Assembly (NCBI RefSeq): GCF_000282475.1
Contig: NZ_AKJF01000094.1
Location: 53,777 to 117,776 of the forward strand
DNA from: Pseudomonas sp. GM78
Lineage (GTDB): Bacteria > Pseudomonadota > Gammaproteobacteria > Pseudomonadales > Pseudomonadaceae
DNA length: 64,000 bases
Direction: 5' to 3'
The notes below the pieces were generated by a model. That model had not been told where the DNA came from, did not search any database, and saw only the letters and a program-made list of their open reading frames with translations. A program made the translations under genes and the position numbers. Shown here one piece after another: positions 1 to 8,334 of the stretch; the first letter of the stretch is position 1, and the number at the start of each line of letters is the position of its first letter.

Positions 1-481
1 ACTCCAGGTCCCCCACCGCCATCGAACGTCGACAAATGCCCAGGTCGGCATTGCCCTCAGCCACCCCTCGCACCACATCAGGACTGAAGCGCTCCTCGAT
101 GTCGACCTGGATCCTCGGATGCTCCAGCATGAAATCCGACAGTTCCTCCGGCAGGAACTCCATGATCGATGAGATGTTGGCCAATACCCGAACATGCCCG
201 CGGGCGCCTTCGGCGTACTCGCTGAGTTCGCTGTCCAGCCGCTCCATCGCCCGCGTCAACGACCGCGCGTGCCGCAGCAGTGCGACACCCGCCGGTGTCG
301 GTTCAACCCCGCGTTTGCTGCGCTTGAGCAACGGCGTACCGAAACGCGCCTCGATATCGGAAATCCGCTTGCTGACCGCCGACGGCGCGATAAACGCCCG
401 CTCGCTGGCGCGTGCGATGGTGCCCTCATCGCAGACCAGGATGAACAGGCGCAAGGAAAAGTGATCCAGGTGTTGCATCAT
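1..481 (-). CDS. LysR-family transcriptional regulator, partial (N-terminal 160 residues)
   Basis: The reading frame starts at an ATG at 481 on the minus strand and runs off the left edge, so only about 160 residues are visible. Residues 6-65 form a LysR winged helix-turn-helix with the usual pattern (an FILVCDEGTIARASE-like helix, then APSAVSKRISDIEARFGTPLLKR). The start of the effector-binding domain follows. It lies 140 bp downstream of the Ldh-family dehydrogenase on the same strand, so it could be the last gene of that operon or have its own promoter. Its regulatory target cannot be read from the window. Confidence 0.9.
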   Translation of the reverse strand, partial: MMQHLDHFSLRLFILVCDEGTIARASERAFIAPSAVSKRISDIEARFGTPLLKRSKRGVEPTPAGVALLRHARSLTRAMERLDSELSEYAEGARGHVRVLANISSIMEFLPEELSDFMLEHPRIQVDIEERFSPDVVRGVAEGNADLGICRRSMAVGDLE

Positions 482-621
482 GCCCTGCCCTCAACTCGTC
501 GCCTGGCACGGTCCAGGCGTTGCTCTTTCGATTTGCGTGAGGTTTTCGCAGATGCTCGGGATATGTGCAAGGGTCGCCTTGTGAGACTGATCGGCGCGGC
601 CGGCGGTGGCGAAGGATTTGA

Positions 622-1629
622 CTAATCCACCTGCGCTTTAAACGCGTCGTACGCCGATAACGGCAGGCTGATGCCCTCGCGGACCGCACGGGCATAGGCC
701 TGCTCTTTGGCCTTGCCCGGCAGGTAAACGCCCAAGGCTTCAAGCCGCGTCATCTGCTCGCCCAGCCGTGAGGCAAAGCACTCGTCCAGCAACCTGGGAG
801 CAATGCCGATCACCAGCATGCCAGCCCCTGGGGATTCGCTGCCGGCACGGAAATCTGCTGCATCCAACGACCAATTGGCCCCCGTCAAACCCGCCGCGAG
901 CACCTCGACCATCAACGCGATGTTGGCGCCGCGACCGCCCCCGAATGCCAGCAACGTCCCGTGCAGTGCCTCCCGCGCGCTGCGCGTTTCATTGCCTTGT
1001 GCATCAACCGCCCAGCCTGCCGGTATCGCCTCCCCCGCTTCAGCGGCCCGAAGGAGGTTTACGTAGGCCGTGGCGCTGCTGGCCTGGTCAATCGCCAGTA
1101 AACGACCCGCAGCACTGGCGGCGGCAAATGCGATGGGGTTGGTGGAGTACAGCGGCCGGCTCTGGCCCGCCACGGTGAGCAGCGGTGAGCCATTGGTGAA
1201 CGCCAACGCGACCAGCCCCTCGCGCGCCAGGCGACGGGTGTAATAGCCCAACTCGCCACAGGTGAACGCGTTGAACTGCGCAAACAGGGCGATACCCAGT
1301 TGATGCGCATTGCTGCACAGCACTGGGAAAGCGCGATCGAACCCCAGTTGCGCGATGCCTTGGGCCGCGTCGCACCGGATCATGGCCGGCGCGACCTGGG
1401 TCACGATGGGCTCGGCAGCCGTGGCGATTCGGCCGGTGGCAAAGCCGCTGAGGTAGTCAGGCAAATGGCCGAAACCGACTTCGTGTTGGCCATGGGCCTG
1501 GGCTGATACCGTGGCGTTGGCAAGCGCCGAGGCCACGGCGTCGCTGGTGCCGTGGGCCAGGCAGAGCTGTTGTGCGAAGGTGGTGGCATCGGTCAGGGAC
1601 AAGCGCTTGTCGGGTTTGTCGTCGTCCAT
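622..1629 (-). CDS. Ldh/malate dehydrogenase-family NAD(P)H oxidoreductase
   Basis: 335 residues, the usual size of the Ldh_2 family (malate/L-lactate/ureidoglycolate/sulfolactate dehydrogenases and delta1-piperideine-2-carboxylate reductases). Visible family marks are the N-terminal AHG...LPDYL segment with a candidate catalytic His46, the GYYTRRLAREGL helix, and the TNPIAFA cofactor-binding motif near residue 165. Enzymes of this family interconvert 2-oxo or 2-imino acids with 2-hydroxy or amino acids. As the distal gene of the importer/DddP-like/flavoprotein operon it probably processes a product of that pathway; the substrate is inferred, not seen. An inverted repeat separates it from the gene upstream. 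Confidence 0.85.
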   Translation of the reverse strand: MDDDKPDKRLSLTDATTFAQQLCLAHGTSDAVASALANATVSAQAHGQHEVGFGHLPDYLSGFATGRIATAAEPIVTQVAPAMIRCDAAQGIAQLGFDRAFPVLCSNAHQLGIALFAQFNAFTCGELGYYTRRLAREGLVALAFTNGSPLLTVAGQSRPLYSTNPIAFAAASAAGRLLAIDQASSATAYVNLLRAAEAGEAIPAGWAVDAQGNETRSAREALHGTLLAFGGGRGANIALMVEVLAAGLTGANWSLDAADFRAGSESPGAGMLVIGIAPRLLDECFASRLGEQMTRLEALGVYLPGKAKEQAYARAVREGISLPLSAYDAFKAQVD

Positions 1630-1675
1630 GGTGGCTTCAGTGTTCTCGGATTGTAGGTGTGCCGCAGCTTGAGAA

Positions 1676-1707
1676 CCTGCAGGAGCGGCTTTGGGCGCTC
1701 CTGCAGG
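1676..1707. repeat. Perfect inverted repeat, REP-like or intra-operon hairpin
   Basis: The arms CCTGCAGGAGCG and CGCTCCTGCAGG (12 bp each, perfect) flank an 8-nt loop between two genes of the same strand. There is no clear T-run. It resembles the GGAGCG core of Pseudomonas REP elements and may stabilise the upstream transporter mRNA or reduce readthrough into the dehydrogenase gene. Confidence 0.7.
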
Positions 1708-1732
1708 ATTTGTGTCGTTCAGTTGATTAACT

Positions 1733-2566
1733 TTACTGAATCATCCTCGGCTCACCCACCTGCGCAGCCTCGCGGTCCAGGCCAAACGAGGCGAGGATTT
1801 CAGCGATTTCGCCCGAGGCATGCAAGGCCTGGATGTTCTTGCCCAGCGCCTCGCCCAAGGCTGCGTTGGACTTGGTGTACGGGAAGGCGCTCTGCCCAGG
1901 CTCAAGCGTGGCCTTGACCCGTTGATCGGGCTCGGACACCTTGATGCTCTTGCCGGGGTACGCGCCCTTCTGCTGCGATGAAACCCCCACCGCGAAGCTG
2001 TCCGCGCCGACCTGGATGCGCTTGGACGCCAGGTCCTGGGCCATGGCCACCGGGTTCGGGTAGAGCACCAGATTATCGCCAAAGGCCTTCTTCAAATCGT
2101 CCACCCACAGGTAGCCCTGCACGGTGCCGATGCGCTTACCGTCCAGTTCGGAAATCTTCGTGTAGCCCTCATCCGAAATAATGCCCATCACGTCCAGGTA
2201 CAACGGTGCCGACAACCCCAACGCCTTGCTGCGCTCTGCCGTGCGGTACCAGTCACCGATGCCGACATCGGCGCGCTTTGACACCACCGCCTGCACCACA
2301 GCTGCGGTGTCCACCACCATGGTCTTGACCTTCAGGCATTCGCGCTCGGCGATGCGCTTGATGATCTCGCCATCCACGCCGCTCAACTGGTTGTTCGGCC
2401 CCGGTATCGAGTAAGGCGGGAACACATACGCCGCCACGGTCAGCACACCCGGCGTAATGGTTTCAAACTGGTTCGCCGGGGTGCATTCGGCCAGGGCGTA
2501 CGGCGCGCCGGCCAGGGTCGAGCACAAGAACATCCAACGGGTAAAGTGTTTGAATGAGCGAGTCAT
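1733..2566 (-). CDS. ABC transporter periplasmic substrate-binding protein, amino-acid type
   Basis: 277 residues from an ATG at 2566, preceded by AAAGGTGATTTC (Shine-Dalgarno AAAGGTG). A longer open frame upstream has no signal sequence, so this start is preferred. Residues 1-26 are a signal peptide ending ALA before EC. The mature protein is a family 3 (HisJ/GlnH-like) solute-binding protein: VLTVAAYVFPPYSI, GVDGEIIKRIAE and the RADVGIGDW hinge segment are visible. It lies directly downstream of the two permeases and the ATPase, so it delivers the ligand to that importer. The ligand is likely a small zwitterion (inference from family and operon). Confidence 0.9.
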   Translation of the reverse strand: MTRSFKHFTRWMFLCSTLAGAPYALAECTPANQFETITPGVLTVAAYVFPPYSIPGPNNQLSGVDGEIIKRIAERECLKVKTMVVDTAAVVQAVVSKRADVGIGDWYRTAERSKALGLSAPLYLDVMGIISDEGYTKISELDGKRIGTVQGYLWVDDLKKAFGDNLVLYPNPVAMAQDLASKRIQVGADSFAVGVSSQQKGAYPGKSIKVSEPDQRVKATLEPGQSAFPYTKSNAALGEALGKNIQALHASGEIAEILASFGLDREAAQVGEPRMIQ

Positions 2567-2624
2567 GAAATCACCTTTGCAATAAGAGAGCAGCAGCCGA
2601 AAACGGCGTGAGTGGCATTTGTTG

Positions 2625-3284
2625 TTATGGCTGGCTGGGTGCCAGTCTTTTTTCCAGCGCTGCCACGCCCAGGGTCGCCGGGGCACAGACAGCGGCATAC
2701 ATCAAACCGGCCAGGATCAGCACCGGCATGTACTCAAACGTGGAGGAACCTATGGAGGACGCCCGGCTGACGATTTCTGGTAGGGCGATGGTGAAACACA
2801 GCGACGAGGCCTGGAACATCATGATCGAGAACCCCAGCAGCGACGGCAGCGCTACCCGCAAGGCCTGAGGCAGGATCACAAAACGCAGGGCGTCGAACCG
2901 GTTGAGGCCGATCACCTCAGCGGCCTCGGTTTGCCCTGGGGCCACCGCCTCGATGCCACCGCGAATGATTTCACTGGTGTAGGCCGCCGTGCAGTACGCC
3001 ATGGCCAGCGCGGCAGCCCAGAACGAGGTCAAGGTCAGGTTGACGCTGGGCAGGCCAAAGTAAAAATACTGCAGCAGGATCAACGCCGGCGCACCGCGCC
3101 CAAGCTCCACGATGACCAAAGACGGGTAACGCAACCAGCGGCTCGGGGCCGAGACACCGAGTGCCAGCACCAGCCCCAGTACAATACCCAGGCCCAGGCT
3201 CACCGCCGTGACCTGCATCGACAGCACAAAGCCCTTCCACAACTCCGGCAGCCATTGGGCCCACATCGTCAGCAGTTCGCTCAT
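2625..3284 (-). CDS. Amino-acid-type ABC transporter permease
   Basis: 219 residues from the ATG at 3284, which overlaps the preceding stop as ATGA, with AGAGGA upstream. An alternative start 12 codons earlier lacks a ribosome site. It has several hydrophobic segments and the HisM/GlnP-type cytoplasmic EAA loop (AEVIGLNRFDALRFVILPQA). It pairs with the permease encoded just upstream to form a heterodimeric membrane channel. The four-base overlap indicates translational coupling and equal dosage. Confidence 0.9.
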   Translation of the reverse strand: MSELLTMWAQWLPELWKGFVLSMQVTAVSLGLGIVLGLVLALGVSAPSRWLRYPSLVIVELGRGAPALILLQYFYFGLPSVNLTLTSFWAAALAMAYCTAAYTSEIIRGGIEAVAPGQTEAAEVIGLNRFDALRFVILPQALRVALPSLLGFSIMMFQASSLCFTIALPEIVSRASSIGSSTFEYMPVLILAGLMYAAVCAPATLGVAALEKRLAPSQP

Positions 3285-3922
3285 CGGGCAATCCTCTGTT
3301 TCAACGTGGCCGAGAGCCAACGGGAGAACAAGGCCACCGGCACGCTGAGCACCAGGTAAACCACCGCCGCCGCGCTGTAGACGCTCAGGCCCTGAAAGGT
3401 TTGTTGTGAAACCTGATAGGCCTGGAAGCTGATATCGCCGACGCCAATGGTCGAGGCCACGGCCGAATCCTTGAGCAGGCCAATGGCGTAGGTGGCCGAG
3501 GTGGGAATGGCGATGCGCACCAACTGCGGTAACACCACATCGAAAAACCGTTGCGATGCCGACAGGTTAAGCACATAGGCGGCTTCGAACTGCCCGCTGG
3601 GAATCGCCGCGAAAGCACCGCGGTACACCTCGGACATGTGCGCCGCCGTAATCAGCCCCAGGCCGACCACTGCCGCGGTAAACGGCGACAGGCTGATATA
3701 GCCGCCACCGATGCCAAAGAAGATGAAAAACAGCCAGACAATCGGCGGAATGGAGCGCAGGGTCAGCACCAGCATGGCCGCCAGAAAACGCAGGGGCTTG
3801 ACCCTGGACAGGCGCAGGGCACAGATCGGAAACCCCAGCACCACGCCGACGCAGAAGGCGAGCACGGTGACGGCAATGGTCCACGGCACACCGTTCAACA
3901 GCATCATCAGGATGTCTTGCAT
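3281..3922 (-). CDS. Amino-acid-type ABC transporter permease
   Basis: 213 residues with about five membrane segments and an EAA loop (EAAYVLNLSASQRFFDVVLPQL), typical of the HisMQ family. The start ATG at 3922 overlaps the stop of the ATPase gene (TGATG), with GAGGAATCGCTG upstream. Its 3' end overlaps the second permease by four bases. The ATPase, two permeases and binding protein form a complete polar-amino-acid-type importer inside the catabolic operon. Confidence 0.9.
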   Translation of the reverse strand: MQDILMMLLNGVPWTIAVTVLAFCVGVVLGFPICALRLSRVKPLRFLAAMLVLTLRSIPPIVWLFFIFFGIGGGYISLSPFTAAVVGLGLITAAHMSEVYRGAFAAIPSGQFEAAYVLNLSASQRFFDVVLPQLVRIAIPTSATYAIGLLKDSAVASTIGVGDISFQAYQVSQQTFQGLSVYSAAAVVYLVLSVPVALFSRWLSATLKQRIAR

Positions 3923-4731
3923 CAGCGATTCCTCACGGCCTGGAGGAACTGGATCACCCGTTCATGCCCGGGCTGACGCATCACTTGCTGGCTCGGCCCC
4001 TGCTCGATGATTCGCCCCTCGGCCATCACCACCACGCGGTCGGACACGGTTTCGGCGAAGTGCATTTCGTGGGTCACGACGATCATCGACATGCCTTCGC
4101 AGGCGAGCTCTTTCATCACCGCCAGCACCTCCAGGCCCAGCTCGGGGTCCAGCGCCGAGGTCGGCTCATCGAACAGCATCAATTCAGGGTCCAATGCCAG
4201 GGCGCGGGCGATGGCGATCCGTTGTTGCTGGCCACCGGAGCAGCGCGCCGGATAATGCTGGGCCTTGTCGGCCAACCCCACGCGTTCGAGCAGTTGCATG
4301 GAGCGGGCGTCGGCCTCCTTGGCGCTGCGGCCCAAGGTACGGATTTGCGCCAGGCTGACATTGCGCAGTACCGTCAGGTGCGGAAAAAGATTGAACGACT
4401 GGAACACCATGCCAATGCGCCGGCGCAGCTTGAGCAGCTCTGTACGGGGCAACGTCTTGCCAGCTTCGATGTGCACGCCATCCATACTGACCCGGCCCTG
4501 GGTCGGCGGCTCCAACTGATTGATACAGCGCAGCAAGGTACTTTTGCCCGAACCACTGGGCCCGATAATGGCCACCACCTCGCCCTTGCTCATTTCAAAA
4601 CACACGTCGTGCAGGACGGGATAGGGGCCAAACTGTTTATGAATGCCCTCCAGGCGCAAGAACGGTTCGGCGCTGGCCACTGGGCGCGGCGCCAAGGAGG
4701 GTGCGGTTTCGATCACGGTCATACTGCTCAT
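3922..4731 (-). CDS. ABC transporter ATP-binding protein, amino-acid type
   Basis: 269 residues with a complete ABC ATPase set: Walker A GPSGSGKST, Q-loop MVFQSFNLFPHLTV, signature CSGGQQQRIAIARAL, Walker B LMLFDEPTSALD and the switch region VVTHEM. It belongs to the GlnQ/HisP class. The start at 4731 has TGGAG upstream; a second ATG three codons in is possible. It energises the importer encoded by the next three genes and lies 13 bp downstream of the DddP-like gene. Confidence 0.93.
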   Translation of the reverse strand: MSSMTVIETAPSLAPRPVASAEPFLRLEGIHKQFGPYPVLHDVCFEMSKGEVVAIIGPSGSGKSTLLRCINQLEPPTQGRVSMDGVHIEAGKTLPRTELLKLRRRIGMVFQSFNLFPHLTVLRNVSLAQIRTLGRSAKEADARSMQLLERVGLADKAQHYPARCSGGQQQRIAIARALALDPELMLFDEPTSALDPELGLEVLAVMKELACEGMSMIVVTHEMHFAETVSDRVVVMAEGRIIEQGPSQQVMRQPGHERVIQFLQAVRNR

Positions 4732-4744
4732 GGTTTTGCTCCAG

Positions 4745-6052
4745 CTATCGATCGCCGTCGACTAAGGGCGTGCGCGAAAGTTTTATCGGCCCGTTGGCGC
4801 TGATCAGCACCTGTTCTTCGAGCTTCACCCCTTCCCCACCGCCTTGTTCACCGATGTAACTTTCCACCGACACCACCATGTTTTCCTCGAACAGGCCGTC
4901 GTAACCCCACTCGGCGAAATCCACGGCGTAGGCGACGCTGGGGTACTCGTCCACCAGGCCGACGCCGTGCAGCATCATCATGTAGCGGTTGTGCTCAAAT
5001 CGCTTGGGCACAGGCCAACAGTGTTCGGCAAACTCGCGAAAGGACAGGCCCGGGCGCAGCAGTTCGACGTTGTGGTTGATCTGCTGCGAGGCGATTTCCA
5101 GCAAGTCGCGCTGGGTCGTTGTCGGCGCCTTGCCGGGGCAGACGAAGCTGCGAGAGATGTCCGAAAGGTAACCACCGGGCCCGACCATGTCGGTGTCAAA
5201 ACAGACCATCTCACCGGCCTTGATGACCTTGTCGGTGGCGTCCTGGAACCACGGGTTGGTGCGCGGCCCGGAGCTGAGCAAGCGGCTTTCGGCCCATTCC
5301 CCGCCGTGCGCGACATTAGTCCCGTGCATGATGCTCCACAGCTGATTTTCAGTGACCCCCGGCACCAGGCTTGTGCGCATCCGGGCAATGGCCAGATCGC
5401 ACACGCCCATGGACACCCGGTGGCTGGCAACCTCTTCAGCCGATTTGATCAAGCGTGCCTGCTCCATCAACGGCTGCGCATCGAACAGTTCAATGCCCTT
5501 ATGCGTCAGGCGCTGCGCGCCCCAAGGGTCACAACGGTCCACCGCCAGGCGGCGATTGCCGCCACCGTGGCGGGCCATCAGGTCCGCCACTTCCTGGGCC
5601 CAGCGCTCGGCTTTTTCCTGCACCCGGGGGCCAGCAAGAAAATACAGCCAGGGAATCGCCGGGCGAATTTCATCGATGGTTTCCACGTGCTCGCTGTTGT
5701 GCCGGCTGCTGGTGAACTCGAACAGCACCACCGGGCCGTCGGTGGCCACGAACACATAGCGGCTGGGCGAGTGCATCACCCACAAACCGAGGTTATTGGT
5801 GTCGGTGGCATAGCGAATATTGATCGGATCGGCCAACAGAATGCCGGCGTAGTCCTGGGCGCGCAGTTGCTCGCGAATGCGCTCCAGGCGGTAATGACGC
5901 AGGGCTTTGCGGTCGATGGCGGTATACGCATCGAGTAACGCCGTGTCGACCGGCGCCAGGGCATGTTCAGTGACCTTGGCATCGCTGCGAAAGCGCAGGT
6001 CGCGTTCGGTTAACGCTGTGAGCAGCTCAATGGAATCAGAACCCGTATGCAT
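4745..6052 (-). CDS. M24-family metalloenzyme resembling DMSP lyase DddP
   Basis: 435 residues in an M24 pita-bread fold (creatinase/prolidase superfamily). Metal-ligand candidates are Asp286, Asp288, Asp298, His362, Glu397 and Glu412. As I recall the published DddP residues (D295, D297, D307, H371, E406, E421), all six sit at a constant offset of nine, and Tyr357 and Asp368 match the recalled DddP residues Y366 and D377. The FDTDMVGPGGY segment is also DddP-like. DddP cleaves dimethylsulfoniopropionate to acrylate and dimethyl sulfide. A related betaine or N-methyl substrate is equally possible, because the neighbour is a demethylase-like flavoprotein. The start has GGAGG seven bases upstream. 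Confidence 0.75.
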   Translation of the reverse strand: MHTGSDSIELLTALTERDLRFRSDAKVTEHALAPVDTALLDAYTAIDRKALRHYRLERIREQLRAQDYAGILLADPINIRYATDTNNLGLWVMHSPSRYVFVATDGPVVLFEFTSSRHNSEHVETIDEIRPAIPWLYFLAGPRVQEKAERWAQEVADLMARHGGGNRRLAVDRCDPWGAQRLTHKGIELFDAQPLMEQARLIKSAEEVASHRVSMGVCDLAIARMRTSLVPGVTENQLWSIMHGTNVAHGGEWAESRLLSSGPRTNPWFQDATDKVIKAGEMVCFDTDMVGPGGYLSDISRSFVCPGKAPTTTQRDLLEIASQQINHNVELLRPGLSFREFAEHCWPVPKRFEHNRYMMMLHGVGLVDEYPSVAYAVDFAEWGYDGLFEENMVVSVESYIGEQGGGEGVKLEEQVLISANGPIKLSRTPLVDGDR

Positions 6053-6178
6053 GCAACAACCTCCGCTGGGAAGAGTTTGATGTTCATCAAATCAATCAGA
6101 CCAACTGTCGGGGCAGTAACTAAAGGCTTCTAAATCAGGTGATGGCTGTCTTTTATTGTTGTGGGTGACACACGACAG

Positions 6179-8215
6179 CTAGAGGTCCTTGACCAGCCGC
6201 AGGGCATCGTAGATGGCCGCATGGGTATTGCGCGACGCCACGGCATCACCAATGCGGAACAACTGGAAGCGCCCTTCGGGGTTGCTCGCAACGGTTTGCG
6301 GCTTGCCGACAATCAGGTCCATGTACTCCACGGCGCCTTCGTTGCTGGCCAAGGGCTTGAGTTCGAAATACAGATCGTCCAGCGGCCGGGTGCCGTGGTT
6401 GACCACCACCTGATCCACCAGGCGTGTTTTAGTCAGGTCGCTGTAATCGGTGCCGATCGTAGCCAGCAATTGGTCGCCTTGTTTCTCCACAGCCTTGAGC
6501 CGGTAGGTGACGGTAAAGGTGGTGTCCAGTTGCTGCAACGAGCGCATATAGGGCACCAGGTTCATGCCCATGACTTCCGGCGCGAACGAGCGGTCGGGGG
6601 TCATGATTTCAGTCTTGGCGCCACTGCGGGCGATGAATTCGGCAGCTTGCAGGCCGGCGTGGTCGCCCGCATCGTCGTACACCAGCACATTGCGCCCAGG
6701 CTTCACGTCGCCGGAAATAATGTCCCAGCTTGAAACCAGGAATTGATTGCCGTGTTCCAGCACTTCGGTGTGCGGCATGCCCCCGGTCGCCACGATCACC
6801 ACGTCGGCATTTTCATCGAGAACAATCGCGGTGTCGGCCCAGGTGTTGAAGTGAAACGTCACGCCAAGGCGCTCGCATTGCGCCATGCGCCAATCGATGA
6901 TGCTGATCATTTCCTTGCGCCGCTCGGACTGCGCGGTCAGGCGAATCTGTCCGCCGGGTTTGTCCGCCAGCTCATACACCACCACCTCGTGGCCGCGCTC
7001 TCCCGCCACCCGTGCCGCTTCCAGGCCACCAGGGCCGGCGCCGACAATCACCACTTTGCGCTTGCGCGCAGCCTTGGGTATTTCATGAGGCATGGTGGTT
7101 TCACGCCCGGTCGCGGCGTTGTGGATGCAGTAGGCAGCGCCAGCGTTGTAAATGCGGTCCAGGCAATAGTTGGCGCCCACGCAAGGGCGGATATCGTCTT
7201 CACGGCCTTCGATGATCTTGCGCACGATATGCGGGTCGGTCATGTGCGCGCGGGTCATGCCGACCATGTCCACCAACCCCGAGGCAATGGCATGACGCGC
7301 CGTGGCCACGTCGGGAATTTTCGCTGCATGGAAGGTCGGGAAGCCGGTCAGCGCCTTGATTTCGCCGGCGAAGTCCAGGTGCGGGGCATTGCGCATGCCC
7401 TGGATCGGGATGATGTCGGTCAGCCCGGCATCGGTGGCGATGTTGCCGCGGATCACATTAAGGAAGTCGATCATGCCACTGTCTTTCAACAGTTGGGAGA
7501 TCTGCAAGCCCTCCTCTTTTTGCAGGCCCCCGGCGAGGACTTCGTCCCCGGTGTAGCGAATGCCGACGATAAATTCCGGGCCCACGCGTTTGCGAATGGC
7601 CGTGAGCACATCGAAGGTAAAGCGCAGGCGGTTTTGCAGCGAGCCGCCGTACGGCCCTTCCAGTTCGTTGGTCAGTGGCGACCAGAACTGGTCCATCAAG
7701 TGGCCGTAGGCTTGCAGCTCGATGCCGTCCAGGCCGGCGGCTTTCATGCGTTCGGCGGCATCGGCGTAGTCGCCAATGATGCGGTCGATGTCCCACTGTT
7801 CAAGCTGCTTGGGGAAGGCGCGGTGTGCGGGTTCCTGATTGTGGGAGGGCGACACCACCGGTAGCCAGTCGCCTTTGTCCCAGCGGGTACGCCGGCCCAG
7901 GTGAGTGAGCTGGATCATCACCGCCGCACCATGTTCGTGGCACTCGTCGGTCAGGTCTTTCATCCAGCCGACCACTTCGTCCTTGTAGGCCAGAATGTTG
8001 TTGAACACGGGCGGGCTGTCACGGGAGATCGCGGCGGAGCCAGCGGTCATGGTCATGGCTACACCGGCTTTGGCACGTTCAACGTGGTAGGCCCGGTAGA
8101 GCTTTTTCGGCATCCCGTCTTCCGGGTAAGCCGGTTCGTGGGAGGTGGTTATGATGCGGTTACGCAGGGTCAAATGCTTGAGGCGATAAGGCTGAAGTAG
8201 CGGATCGTTTTTCAT
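6179..8215 (-). CDS. FMN/FAD oxidoreductase of the TMADH/dienoyl-CoA reductase/DgcA family
   Basis: 678 residues in two parts. Residues 1-370 are an old-yellow-enzyme TIM barrel (HLMDQFWSPLTN at 172-183 and GPYGGSLQNRLRF). Residues 386-678 are an FAD/NAD-binding half with VGAGPGGLEAAR at 391-402. Relatives demethylate trimethylamine, dimethylglycine or N-methylproline, or reduce dienoyl-CoA. The iron-sulfur site is unusual: Cys345, Cys351 and Cys363 are present, but residue 348, a cysteine in trimethylamine dehydrogenase, is alanine. It is the first gene of the operon, 48 bp from the palindromic operator. Demethylation of an imported N- or S-methylated compound is inferred. Confidence 0.75.
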   Translation of the reverse strand: MKNDPLLQPYRLKHLTLRNRIITTSHEPAYPEDGMPKKLYRAYHVERAKAGVAMTMTAGSAAISRDSPPVFNNILAYKDEVVGWMKDLTDECHEHGAAVMIQLTHLGRRTRWDKGDWLPVVSPSHNQEPAHRAFPKQLEQWDIDRIIGDYADAAERMKAAGLDGIELQAYGHLMDQFWSPLTNELEGPYGGSLQNRLRFTFDVLTAIRKRVGPEFIVGIRYTGDEVLAGGLQKEEGLQISQLLKDSGMIDFLNVIRGNIATDAGLTDIIPIQGMRNAPHLDFAGEIKALTGFPTFHAAKIPDVATARHAIASGLVDMVGMTRAHMTDPHIVRKIIEGREDDIRPCVGANYCLDRIYNAGAAYCIHNAATGRETTMPHEIPKAARKRKVVIVGAGPGGLEAARVAGERGHEVVVYELADKPGGQIRLTAQSERRKEMISIIDWRMAQCERLGVTFHFNTWADTAIVLDENADVVIVATGGMPHTEVLEHGNQFLVSSWDIISGDVKPGRNVLVYDDAGDHAGLQAAEFIARSGAKTEIMTPDRSFAPEVMGMNLVPYMRSLQQLDTTFTVTYRLKAVEKQGDQLLATIGTDYSDLTKTRLVDQVVVNHGTRPLDDLYFELKPLASNEGAVEYMDLIVGKPQTVASNPEGRFQLFRIGDAVASRNTHAAIYDALRLVKDL

Positions 8216-8262
8216 ATCGGTCTCGCAGACAGGTCATCAGGCACGCCGACAATATGCCCCTG

Positions 8263-8299
8263 TGTACACCAGTGTCAATACTCTTGACACTGGTGTACA
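8263..8299. promoter_or_regulatory. Perfect 37-bp palindromic operator with overlapping promoter
   Basis: The arms TGTACACCAGTGTCA and TGACACTGGTGTACA (15 bp each, perfect) are separated by 7 bp, between the flavoprotein gene and the divergent TetR gene. Each arm supplies a TTGACA-like -35. On the minus strand TTGACA is followed 18 bp later by TATTGT, a plausible -10 for the catabolic operon. A TetR dimer pair bound here would block transcription. The binding protein is inferred from position. Confidence 0.8.
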
Positions 8300-8334
8300 G
8301 TTGACCACGAAAAGCAAATTCAGACAGGGAAGAA

